Source: Miscanthus floridulus (lineage: Eukaryota; Streptophyta; Magnoliopsida; Poales; Poaceae). Taken from it: a DNA stretch of 64,000 bases. Both the position numbers and the translations under genes were made by a program. Location: assembly GCF_019320115.1 (NCBI RefSeq), contig NC_089584.1, positions 75,392,791 to 75,456,790 of the forward strand. The letters run 5' to 3'. Shown here piece after piece: positions 1-9,680 of this stretch (within the stretch, counting starts at the first letter, position 1; the number at the start of each line of letters is the position of its first letter). The notes beneath the pieces were generated by a model, which saw only the letters and a program-made list of their open reading frames with translations, searched no databases and had not been told where the DNA came from.

Positions 1-447
1 GTACTAGTCAGTCGATTTGTTCACATGTTATATCTCTTCTCGTTAAACTTATTGGCTCAATGCTTTACACTGGTTATATCCACCTAGCTGATGATGTTAC
101 TTATATCTAGGTTCATTATACTTATTATCATAAATTAGTCATGACCCATGAACATCACAGCCCTTAATAGTTGATTTCTCCTCGTATCGGCTATTTAGTT
201 GATTATCCCATTTGGCTGCCCTCGAAGTAGCACACTTGGAACTGCCTAGGCAAAACCGACAGTTTCACCTTAAACTACTGATAAGACTTTCTCTCCTTGT
301 CAATTGCAGGTCAAACTGACTGGCACGCCTTTGGGATTCATAGGATCGGCTGGTCCTGTGTTGAAGCCAAGCAGATCTCCAGACTTATTCCAAGCAGATC
401 CTTCCAGCTTGCTGTGTGTTGATCACATCGCCACATTTTTGTGTCGA
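1..447. other. Unassigned sequence at left edge
   Basis: I see no coding region, LTR terminus or repeat that I can name here. The similarity to Tat-like gypsy RNase H begins only near 448, where the sequence becomes alignable with 57,300 onward in element B. The stretch is therefore either foreign DNA joined to a truncated element A or a diverged part of A. Confidence 0.4.
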
Positions 448-815
448 TAATACGAGACCCTCATCAACAGACTACGCATTGCTGTCGAGCTCGGCACCAT
501 GTGGTTGTATGTCCGCGATGACTTAGAGTTGGTTGTCGACCAAGTCATGAAGGAGTCCTCCTACAAGAGCCCTCTCATGGTGGCGTACTGCTGGGAGGTA
601 CGCAAGCTCATGGACAAGTTCTAAGGGATTGAATTGCACCATGTCCCTCGAAAGGACAATGATGTTGCTAACTTCCTCGCAAAATTGGTGGCCAGACAGG
701 AGCCGCCCGCCAATGGGGTCTTTGTAAATGACCTCCACGAGACGTCTGCCAGCATCCGAGAGGATCCAACCTAGACGCACTCCAACACCAATCTAGCACT
801 TGGGGGCTCCGACCC
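448..815 (+). pseudogene. Element A RNase H remnant (gypsy pol)
   Basis: Reading + from about 448 gives residues collinear with element B's RNase H at 57,300-57,720: LRIAVELGTMWLYVRDD, then LVVDQVMKESSYKSPLM, then the HHVPRKDND motif and the AxFLAKL helix near the end of gypsy RNase H. There are in-frame TAA/TAG stops, for example after KLMDKF. The reading stops exactly at the GACCC duplication (811-815), where copia F begins, and resumes at 23,331. This is an N-truncated, dead fragment. Confidence 0.85.
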
Positions 816-1359
816 TGAAAGCTCTAGTTTGGTTTTAGTTAATTGATGAAACCCTAAGTGCTAACCTAGTTTATCAAAGTGATTATGAGATAGGTAGCAC
901 TACTCCAAGTGATGAAGCAATGGCGTAGATCATGACGATGGTGATGGCATGGTGATGATCAAACGCTTGAACTTGGAAAAGAAGAAAGAGAAAAACAAAA
1001 GGCTCAAGGCAAAGGTAAAAATAGTAGGAGCCATTTTGTTTTGGTGATCAAGACACTTAGCGAGTGTGATCACATTTAGGTTAGATAGCCATACTATTAA
1101 GAGGGGTGAAACTCGTATTGAAATGCGGTTATCAAAGTGCCACTAGATGCTCTAACTCATTGCATATGCATTTAGGATCTAGTGGAGTGCTAACACCCTT
1201 GAAAATGTTTGTGAAAATATGCTAACACATGTGCACAAGGTGATACACTTGGTGGTTGGCACATTTGAGCAAGGGTTAGAAACTTCACCGGTGGAGTGTC
1301 CACCCATAGAGTGTGAACAGTCCAACGGTGCCACTGGTGCCCTAGATAGAAAAGACAAG

Positions 1360-1815
1360 GGGTTCACAGAGTGACCGGACGCTGGTGGTGTAGTGACCGG
1401 ACGCTGGGTTCAGAGTCCGGTCAGTAGCAGCAGTGAGCACGCATCTTGGTCTTGTGACCAGACGCTGGTGCGAAGAGTGACCAGACGCTGGCAAGGTGCG
1501 TCCAGTCAATGTTGATGTATGCTGACATGTGGTGCACAGTGGAGACATTGAGTGACTAGACACTGGGTGAGTCCGATCGAGCATGACCGGACGCGTCCGG
1601 TCATGAAAATTCGTGTTTAGAACCTTACTGGAAATGACTAGACGCTAAGGTCTAGCGTCCGATCACTTTCTAACTGATGCATCCGGTCATCACTTGACCG
1701 TTTAAATTGGGCGATCGGCATTTGAAGCCGATGACACATGGCGCACATCGCATGACCGGACACTGAGGTCCAGCGTCTAGTCAATCTAACCGGAGCGTCC
1801 GGTCGACCTGTGTTC
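1360..1815. repeat. Cluster of GACCGGACGC half-sites in F 5' LTR
   Basis: Direct copies (GACCGGACGCTGG, GACCAGACGCTGG) and inverted copies (GCGTCCGGTC, GAGTCCGGTC, GCGTCCGATC) alternate at irregular spacing. Two half-sites fuse at 1,582-1,605 into a perfect 24-bp palindrome with the core GACCGGACGCGTCCGGTC. Degenerate copies differ mostly by transitions (CCGG to CCAG or CTAG). It lies upstream of the TATA-like box, so it occupies U3. Confidence 0.85.
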
Positions 1816-1857
1816 AGTGTAGTGAGGAGCCCAACGGCTCTATTTCATAGGGGCTTC

Positions 1858-1865
1858 TATTTAAG
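1858..1865 (+). promoter_or_regulatory. Candidate TATA box of F 5' LTR
   Basis: TATTTAAG stands in a CTCTATTTC/TTCTATTTAAGCCCC context. The same octamer is kept in the 3' LTR at 22,401-22,408. Its place, past the middle of the LTR and downstream of the half-site cluster, fits a U3/R boundary promoter. Inferred only. Confidence 0.55.
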
Positions 1866-2789
1866 CCCCATGGCCGGCTCAAGCTCACTCTCTTGCACAT
1901 TTTCATTGAGATAGCAACCTTGTGAGCTTAGCCAAAGCCCTCCCACTCATCTCCATCATTGATCCATCATCTTTGTGAGATTGGGAGAGAATCCAAGTGC
2001 ATTGCTTGAGTGATTGCATCTAGAGGCACTTGGTATTTATGTTGCGCTGCGGATTTCGCTTGTTACTCTTGGTGGTTGCCACCACCTAGACGGCTCGGTG
2101 CAGCAGTGGAGGATCAACATGAGTTGGTGATTGTTTGTGGCTGTCTCTAGTGTTTGTGAGGGGAGTTGTACCTTCCCTAGCGGAGTGCCAAAAGGTAACT
2201 CTAGTAAATTGCTCATGTCATTGAGTTACCTCACTTGTGGGTAGGTTCTTGTGGTGTCCAATCGTGTGGATGAGGTTTGTGAAACACCTCTTAGCCGCTG
2301 AACCACCAAGTGTTGGTTGACACAATGGGGACTGGCATGTTGGCAAGCACGTGAACCTTGGGAGAAAAATCGGTTGTCTCTTGCCATTTAATATTCTCCC
2401 GGTGATTGGTTTCATATACATCTTGTGATTGATTCATTCCTCTACATAGCGGTATAACCATCCTACTCACTCGTTTACATTCTTGCAAATTAGTTGTAGC
2501 AAGCTCTTTAGTGTAATTAGATTTGAGAGCTTGCTTTGCTATTTAAGTTTGCTTAGTGGAGCTCTTTAGAGTTGAAAGATTGAGAGCTCTTAGTGAGTAG
2601 TATCATAGAAAATTATGTGTCTAGCTATCATTGCACCTAGAATTGTTGGATAGGTGGCTTGCAACCCTTGTAGAGCTAGAGCAAGTTTGCATTTCGCTAT
2701 TTGTCATACTAATCAAATTGCTCTAGTTGATTTGTAGTTTTTTTAAATAGGCTATTCACCCCCCTCTAGCCATATTAGGATCTTTCAAG

Positions 2790-2802
2790 TGGTATCAGAG
2801 CC
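2790..2802 (+). other. Primer binding site of F (initiator Met tRNA type)
   Basis: TGGTATCAGAGCC lies two bases after the LTR end. This is the standard plant copia primer site, complementary to the 3' end of initiator tRNA-Met. Confidence 0.9.
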
Positions 2803-2847
2803 ATGGTCACCATTTGATTGAAGGCTTAACAACCTCGGTGTTAAATT

Positions 2848-4934
2848 ATGGCTCAAGTTGTGTTCAACCATGTGGGAGGCAAACCACCGTTCTTTGATGG
2901 CACTTGCTATGATTATTGGAAGAGAAAGATGCGGATGTATCTTGGTTCAATCATTGATCAAGTATGGGAAGTGACTGAGAATGACTATGCTATCATTGAT
3001 CCCAATGATCCACTAACCAAGATAAGATCAACAAGCAATGCAATATAATGGCTTCCAACACCATATACAATGCCATTGATTCCAAGGTGTTTGAGCAAAT
3101 CAAGGATTGTGAAAAAGCAAATGAGGTGTGGAAGAGATTGGAGGAAACATATGAGGGCACACCGGTGGTGAAGAGTGCCAAATTGTATATCCTCAAGGAT
3201 AAATTGACAAGCTTCAAGATGAAGGAAGATGAGAGCATTCCAGAGATGTTGCATCGATTGCAAGTGATTGTCAATGATTTGAAGGCATTGGGAGAGAAGA
3301 TCAAGGATGATGATGTCTCTCATCGGTTCTTAATGTGCCTACCTCCAAGATTTGAGATGTTGAGATTGCTTATCATAAGAGGAGGATTGAAGGAGATAAC
3401 CCCAAACCATGTACTAGGTGATGTCATGACCCAAGAGACATACCGTGTGGAAAGGGAGGGGGATGACAAGGATGACAAGAAGGAAGAAGAAGACAAGAAG
3501 AAGAAGAGTATAGCATTCAAGGCTAGCTCATCATCATTTAAGAACAAGGGCAAGTCCAAGAAAGAATCAAGCGATGATGATGATCTTAGTGATATTGATG
3601 ATGAAGATATGGCCCTCTTTGTCCGCAAGATGGGAAAATTCATGAAGAAGAAGGGCTATGGTGCTAGAAAGAGAAGAGATCACACCAAGAGCAAAGAGTA
3701 TGTGAGAAGATGCTACAATTGCAAGAGCCCTGATCATGTTGTAGCAAATTGTCCCTACAATAGTGATAATGATGAAGATGAGAAGAAGAAGCACAAGAAA
3801 GATAAGAATGAGAAGGAGAAGAGAATGACCTTCCAAAAGAAGAAGAAGGGTGGAGGCTATGTTGTCACTTGGGATAGTAATGGTTCCTCGGATGGTGATA
3901 GCTCTAGTGATGATGACAAGAAATTTATCAAGAGAGCACTAGCAAGCATCACCATCAACAAGAAGCTCTCCATCTTCGACACTCCATCGACATGTCTCAT
4001 GGCAAAGCCTACCAAGGTAAAATATGATGAGAGTGATGATGATGAATGTGAAAGTGACTCTTGTAGGAATGATAATGATGATGATGAGGATGAGGAGTAC
4101 ACCAAGGAGGAGCTCTTGGACATGTGTGAGCAAGTGCACGCTTGCAATGAGATGAAGTGAAAGGAGTGCAAAGAATTGTACAAGAAAGTAAAATTTCTTG
4201 AGCAATCCTTTGATGAGCTCAATGCTACTCATGAGAGGCTAATGGAAGCCCATGAGAAGCTTGGCAAAGCTCACTCTAATCTTGAAAAGGCTCACTCCTC
4301 TCTCATTGAGCAAGTCAAAGTGGAGGAAGCCAAGAAGGAGCAAGTGATCATATCATGTGATGTGGGACTAACATGTGATCTTATTGATGAATCTATTTTT
4401 GTTGCTCCCACTAACACTTCTTGTAGCACTACCACTTCCACTTCACCCTTGAGTGATGGTCTCACTTGTGAAAACTCACTAAAAGTGGAAAATGAGACCC
4501 TCAAGAAGGAGGTGAATGTGCTCACTTGTGCCTTAGACAATGCCTATGGTGGAGATGCCTGCTTGCTATAGTGCTTGGGTAGCCAAAGGTTTTCTCTCAA
4601 CAAAGAGGGATTAGGCTATACCCCCAAGAAAGGCAAGGCGACCTTTGTCACTCCCAAAGCTAGCTTTGTGAAGGGCAATGGTCGGTTTTGCAATAGATGC
4701 AAGCAAGTTGGGCATATAGAGCAATATCGCAAGATTAACAAGAACAAGCTACCTAATGTATCCTTAATTAAATTTGATTCTTGTTACATGCTTTTTAAGG
4801 GTGCTAATGGAGTGAAGGCTAAGTTCATTGGTACACCAATTGTGGGCCCAAAGAAGAAGGCCATTTGGGTACCAAAGACCTTGGTAACTAACCTACAAGG
4901 ACCCAAGCAAGTTTGGGTACCTAAAAAGAATTGA
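2848..4934 (+). pseudogene. Element F gag (capsid and nucleocapsid), broken
   Basis: The reading starts at MAQVVFNHVGG (2,848). It shifts frame near 3,046, continues from 3,048 to 4,160 (370 codons), meets an in-frame TGA at 4,158, runs on in the same frame to a TAG at 4,569 and again to 4,934. Early parts resemble the UBN2-type copia Gag (AKLYILKDKLTSFKM, CLPPRFEML). Then come Lys/Asp/Glu-rich low-complexity segments and a CX2CX4HX4C zinc knuckle (3,711-3,752, CYNCKSPDHVVANC). A coiled-coil-like stretch follows (4,190-4,330, repeats of EKLGKAHSNLEKAHSSL). A second knuckle near 4,690 has lost its last Cys (CNRCKQVGHIEQYR). The order and length fit SIRE Gag. It cannot make full-length protein. 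Confidence 0.88.
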
Positions 4935-4950
4935 TCTTCTTTTATAGGTC

Positions 4951-6105
4951 AATTATAAAGCCGGAGGAAGGCATTGGGTGCTTGATAGTGGGTGCACACA
5001 ACACATGACCAGTGATCCAAGAATGTTCAATTCAATCAATAAAAACAAGAGCAATGGGATTGATAGTATCCCATTTGGTGACAATGGCAAAGGCAAGGTC
5101 AAAGGGCTTGGTAAGATTGCAATATCCAATGACTTGAGCATTTCCAACATGCTACTAGTAGAGAGCTTGAACTTCAACTTATTGTCGGTAGCTCAATTAT
5201 GTGATCTTGGTTTCAAGTGCATATTTGGTGTGGATGATGTAGAGATCATAAGTGTAGATGGCTCTAACTTGATATTCAAAGGATTTAGATATGAGAATCT
5301 ATACTTAGTTAATTTCAATGCTAGAGAAGCTCAATTGACAACATGTTTGATCACTAAGTCTAGCATGGGTTGGTTATGGCATAGAAGGCTTGGTCATGTT
5401 GGAATGAAACAATTGAACAAGTTGATTAAGCATGACTTAGTTAGAGGCTTGAAAGATGTCACATTTGAGAAGGATAAGCTATGTAGTGCATGTTAAGCCA
5501 GAAAGCAAGTTGGTAACACACATCCTAAGAAGAGCATGATGAGCACATCTAAGGCATTTGAGTTGATGCACATGGACTTGTTTGGACCAACCACATACAC
5601 TAGCATTGGTGGAAACAAATATGGATTTGTGATTGTGGATGATTTCACTAGATACACATGGGTCTTCTTTCTTGGTGACAAGAGTAATATGTTTGCAACA
5701 TTCAAATCTTTTGTCAAGGGTATTCACAATGAGTTTGAAAAAACAATCAAGAAAGTTAGAAGTGACAATGGAAGTGAGTTCAAGAACACTAGAATTGATG
5801 AGTTATGTGATGAATTTGGAATTAGACATCAATTCTCAGCCAAATACACTTCTCAATCAAATGGCTTAGTTGAAAGGAAGAATAGAACTTTGATTGACAT
5901 GGCAAGATCAATGTTGAGTGAGTACAATGTGAGTCATTCATTTTGGGCCGAAGCAATCAATACAGCCTGCTATTATAGCAACCGACTCTATTGTCACCCC
6001 ATGATGGAAAAGACACCTTATGAGCTATTGAATGGAAGAAAGCCCAACATAGCATACTTTCGGGTTTTTTGGTTGCAAATGCTACATATTGAAGAAAGGC
6101 ACTAG
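4951..6105 (+). pseudogene. Element F pol: protease and integrase
   Basis: The frame changes between gag (ending 4,934) and pol. The protease motif WVLDSGCTQHMT begins near 4,969 with the catalytic D-S-G triad, as in copia aspartic proteases. The integrase zinc-binding part (WHRRLGHVGMKQL ... LCSAC, about 5,375-5,493) runs into an in-frame TAA at 5,494, most simply CAA to TAA. The DDE core continues from 5,497: the first Asp in MHMDLFGP, the second in VRSDNGSEF (about 5,758) and the Glu in SNGLVERKNRT (about 5,860). A T-run insertion near 6,065 (CGGGTTTTTTGG) shifts the frame just after NIAYFRVF. All catalytic residues are still readable. Confidence 0.9.
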
Positions 6106-7899
6106 ATTAAGCAAGTTTGAAAAGAAATGTGATGAAGGTTTCTTGCTTGGTTACTCCACTACTAGCAAGGCTTATAGAGTTTGGAATTTGGCTAGTGGTA
6201 CTCTTGAAGAGGTTCATGATGTGGAGTTTGATGAAACAAATGGTTCCCAAGAGGAAGATGAGAATCTAGATGATGTAAGAGGCACTCAACTGGTCAATGC
6301 AATGAAGAACATGGACATTGGTGAGTTAAGACCTAGAGTGGTGATTGATGTTGAAGATGACAAGAATCAAGTACTCTCTAACTCAAATGTGCAAGCTAGT
6401 GGTTCTCATAATCAAATCCAAGCAAGCACTAGTGATGGCAATGTGCAAGATCAACAAATGGCTAGTTCATCATCTTAACCAAGTGATCAATCAAATGCTA
6501 GCAATCAAGTGCAAGTGCTTCAACCTACCAATGTTGCAAGAGATCATCCATTGGACACTATCATTGGTGATATTTCGAGAGGTGTGCAAACAAGATCAAG
6601 ATTGGCTTCATTTTATGAGCATTTCTCATTTGTGTCATCCATTGAACCTAAGAAGATAGATGAAGCTTTGAGGGATGTTGATTGGATCAATGCTATGCAT
6701 GAAGAGCTAAACAACTTCACAAGAAACCAAGTATGGGATTTAGTTGAGAGGCCTAAGGATCATAATGTGATTGGAACCAAGTGGGTCTTTCGGAACAAGC
6801 AAGATCAAGATGGGATAGTAATAAGGAACAAAGCAAGATTAGTGGCTCAAGGTTACACTCAAGTTGAAGGTCTTGACTTTGGAGAAACATATACCCCGGT
6901 TGCAAGATTGGAAGCAATTAGGATCTTGCTAGCTTATGCTTGTGCCCACAACATCAAGTTGTACCAAATGGATGTGAAAAGTGCATTTCTCAATGGGTAC
7001 ATCAATGAGCTTGTGTATATTGAGCAACCTCCCAGTTTTGAAGATGAAAAGAAACTCAACCATGTTTACAAGTTGAGAAAGGCTTTGCATGGATTGAAAC
7101 AAGCACCTAGAGCATGGTATGAGAGATTGAGGGATTTCATACTCTCTAAGGGATTCAAGATGGGAAAGGTAGACACCACTCTCTTCACCAAGAAGCTTGG
7201 AAATGACTTGTTTGTAATGCAAATCTATGTTGATGATATCATTTTTGGGTCAACAAATCAAGATTTTTGTGAGGAGTTTGGCAAGATGATGGCAAGTGAG
7301 TTTGAGATGTCCATGATTAGAGGGCTTAGTTACTTCCTTGGTCTTCAAATCAAGCAAATGAAGAATGGCACATTTATGAGTCAAGGCAAGTATATCAAGG
7401 ACATGCTCAAGAAGTTTGGAATGGATGATGCTAAAGCTATTAGTACACCAATGGGGACAAGTGGAAGCTTGGATAGTGATGCTAGTGGCAACATGGTGGA
7501 TCAAAAGATGTATCAGTCCATGATTGGAAGTCTACTCTATGTGACCACATCAAGGCCAGATGTGATGTTTAGTGTATGCATGTGTGCTAGATTTCAAGCC
7601 TCACCAAGAGAAAGTCATTTGAAGGCAACTAAGAGAATATTCAGGTACTTGAAACATACACAACATGTTGGATTATGGTATTCCAAAGGAGCAAGATTTG
7701 AGTTGATTGGATATTCGGACTCCGATTATGCGGGATGCAAAGTTGAGAGAAAGAGCACATCGGGCACATGTCAACTATTGGGAAGATCACTTGTGTCTTG
7801 GTCATCAAAGAAGCAAAATAGTGTAGCACTTTCAACCACCAAAGCGGAGTACATTTCGGCCAGTAGTTGTTGTGCACAATTACTTTGGATGAAGGCCAC
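6089..7899 (+). pseudogene. Element F pol: end of integrase, reverse transcriptase and first part of RNase H
   Basis: After the frameshift the integrase C-terminus continues (KKGTRLSKFEKKCDEGFLLGY). An in-frame TAA at 6,476 lies in the linker before RT. From 6,509 the frame is open through copia RT: KWVFRNKQDQDG, ARLVAQGYTQ, MDVKSAFLNG and the catalytic YVDDIIFGS near 7,230. RNase H follows with its Asp-rich start SDSDYAGC, the STSGTCQLLG strand and TTKAEYISAS, then stops at LLWMKA. At 7,900 the reading enters element E's LTR, adding about 17 foreign codons to 7,951. The domain resumes at 20,636. RT is the best preserved part of F. Confidence 0.93.
7895..7899. other. Left target-site duplication of E
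   Basis: GCCAC lies directly before E's LTR. The right copy at 20,631-20,635 reads GCCAG. Joining them restores the RNase H codons for K-A-T-L in F, so the duplication is supported by protein reading as well as by sequence. Confidence 0.8.
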
Positions 7900-8370
7900 T
7901 ATCGATGAAATATGGTCAGCAGTCTACCTAGGGGTATGCCCAAGGCAGTAGATTGTTGGCAGACAGATGCACAAGCCACAAACAAGATGGTGACGCAAGA
8001 TAGACACGAGGTTTTATCTAGGTTCGGCCGTCAAGAAGGCATAATACGTATGTCCTGCGTCTGATTGTATTGCTGTATGTCAATGAGATATATTTTTTAG
8101 AGGGGTCCCCTACCCACCTTATATAGTCCGAGGGGCAGGGTTACAGATCTGGAAACTAATCCTAGTTAGTTACAATTGCCATAGGTGACCGGATGAGGAT
8201 TCCTATTCTAACCGACCAAGATCTTGCTTGATCGCCAAATCTATCTTGACTCCTTGCGCAGGACTCCGAACAGGTTGGCCGGGCAGCACATCATCTTTTG
8301 GTGGACCAGACCCACTGATTGGGGCTGGCCCAATCTTAGCCGTAAGGGTATAGGGGTTAATACCCCCACA
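7900..8370 (-). repeat. 3' LTR of element E
   Basis: On the - strand it begins TGTGGGGGTATTAACCCC and ends ...CATCGATA. The canonical CA terminus has become TA here, while the other LTR keeps CA. It contains a TATATAAGG box on the - strand at 8,125-8,117. Confidence 0.93.
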
Positions 8371-8910
8371 GCTAGTCCCCGAGCACCATGTATTATGTTG
8401 CGACATGCCATTTTAACCTTCTCCGAGTAGTAAGGCTTGAGTCCTTGACATTTCTGACCACCGTTGTTGCCGAAGAAGTAGGTTGTCCGAAGAATGAATG
8501 GTGCTCTTAAGAAAAAAGAAAAATATTTCCATCCTATGAAGTGTGCCCACTTGTATTTCTGAAAAGAAATGTAAGTGAATCTTGAAGCGTAGCATCCTTG
8601 ATCATCAGAGGCGTAGAGGTCGGAAAACAAACACATTCACCGTAAGGTGAAGTGTGCCCACTTAGTCCCCGAGCCTAGTAGTAGGTGACGTAGGCACATG
8701 GTGCCAGGGTCTAAAAAGAATTCCCAGTTAAGTTGAGAACCCAATCGTCGTACAGGCGATACGAGATGCACCAGTAGGTGCATTGTATCGATGTAGTCCC
8801 CGGGCTTGCTAGAAGGTGAAGTATGAGCCTTGTAGCAAGGTCTAAATAAATGTCTCTCAACTGTATGTGAGTACAAATCACATGTAGCCGAGGAGAACGG
8901 TCTCTGAGCA
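8371..8910. other. E: noncoding region next to its 3' LTR
   Basis: No coding signal is seen. On the - strand the sequence touching the LTR is GTGCTCGGGGACTAGC, in the polypurine-tract position. Similar TAGTCCCCGAGC/TAGTCCCCGGGC blocks recur on the + strand near 8,664 and 8,794, each followed by a degenerate block of AGAAGGTGAAGTATGAGCC type. This is therefore old repetitive 3' untranslated sequence. Confidence 0.6.
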
Positions 8911-9186
8911 GTGGTCGGGATAGTCCCCGAGCACATTAGTGGTCGGAGCAGTCCCCGAGCACGGTAGTGGTCGTAGCAGTCCCCGAGCACGATAGTGGTC
9001 ATAGTAGTCCCCGAGCATGGCAGTGGTCTGGGCAGTCCCCGAGCACGGCAGTGGTCTGGGCAGTCCCCGAGCACGGTAGTGGTCTAGGCAGTCCCCGAGC
9101 ATGGCAGTGGTCTGGGCAGTCCCCGAGCACGGCAGTGGTCTGGGCAGCCCCCAAGCACGGCAGTGGTCTGGACCATCCTTGAGCAC
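8911..9186. repeat. 28-bp minisatellite, about 10 copies
   Basis: Units start at 8,911, 8,939, 8,967, 8,995, 9,023, 9,051, 9,079, 9,107 and 9,135, with a last partial unit from 9,163. The consensus has GTGGTCTGGGC followed by AGTCCCCGAGCACGGCA, with no spacers. Since 28 is not a multiple of 3 and the unit lacks stops, it gives long but meaningless open frames on both strands. The AGTCCCCGAGCAC core equals the sequence abutting the LTR at 8,373-8,385. Confidence 0.95.
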
Positions 9187-9680
9187 AAGACATGCAACGA
9201 AAAAAATGAACGCCGCTTGTACTATTATTTGGTGTATTTATTTATCTTCTTATTCTGTCAAGTCCAATCGTACATGTCTAGTAAAAAAAGCAGACATGTA
9301 TAGCACATCATACTATCTTCTTACCCTTTCTAGCAAACAGTCGCTTGGCACCTGTAAAGAGGTGCATCAGTGTGGGCCCTCTCACACTAGCAACAAAGAG
9401 GCACGTACACTGGTAACGAAGGGGCACGTTTATTCGTGTAGATCTCGAGGTTGTGAAAATAACCGTCAACGGCGCATGCGCATGTCTCCTAAGAATCTCG
9501 GGCGGACGAAACGACGGAACTCTTGGTTATTTATAATATAGAATTGGTAAGTTACTTTTTACCGATCCCCATTATCATTCACCGCTGTAGCCTTCTTCTT
9601 CCTCTTGCCAAACCCTATACCTCCAAAATCATCACCAATCACCCCTCCACCATATCCACCCCTTTAGCAAGGACAGATTA
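9187..9680. other. E: region between minisatellite and antisense gene
   Basis: No coding signal is seen. On the + strand it lies directly upstream of the antisense gene. It contains an AT-rich TTATTTATAATATAG stretch near 9,527-9,541 and a CT-rich tract near 9,590-9,605, which could be a promoter and leader. This is inferred from position only. Confidence 0.4.

Larger units (their letters stand above)
816..2787 (+). repeat. 5' LTR of element F
   Basis: The LTR begins TGAAAGCTC directly after the duplication GACCC and ends ATCTTTCA two bases before the primer site. From about 955 it matches the 3' LTR at 21,508-23,330 over its whole length. It holds a TATA-like box (1,858-1,865) followed by a typical R/U5-like region. 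Positions 1,360-1,815 contain about 15 direct and inverted half-sites of a GACCGGACGC motif. Confidence 0.9.

Noticed and set aside
3320..4232. Genes on the - strand under F gag
   Set aside because: They are reverse-complement readings of Asp/Lys-rich codons (giving Ser/Leu/Ile runs) without independent evidence.
5494..5496. Programmed stop read-through in F pol
   Set aside because: CAA to TAA in an integrase with other stops and a T-run frameshift. Decay is the simpler reading.
8911..9186. CRISPR-like array
   Set aside because: The 28-bp units are directly contiguous without unique spacers, in a plant retrotransposon. It is a minisatellite.
8878..9193. Long open frames on both strands over the minisatellite
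   Set aside because: The unit contains no stop in several frames and 28 bp rotates through all frames, so these are repeat artefacts with Gly/Pro/Thr-type patterns.
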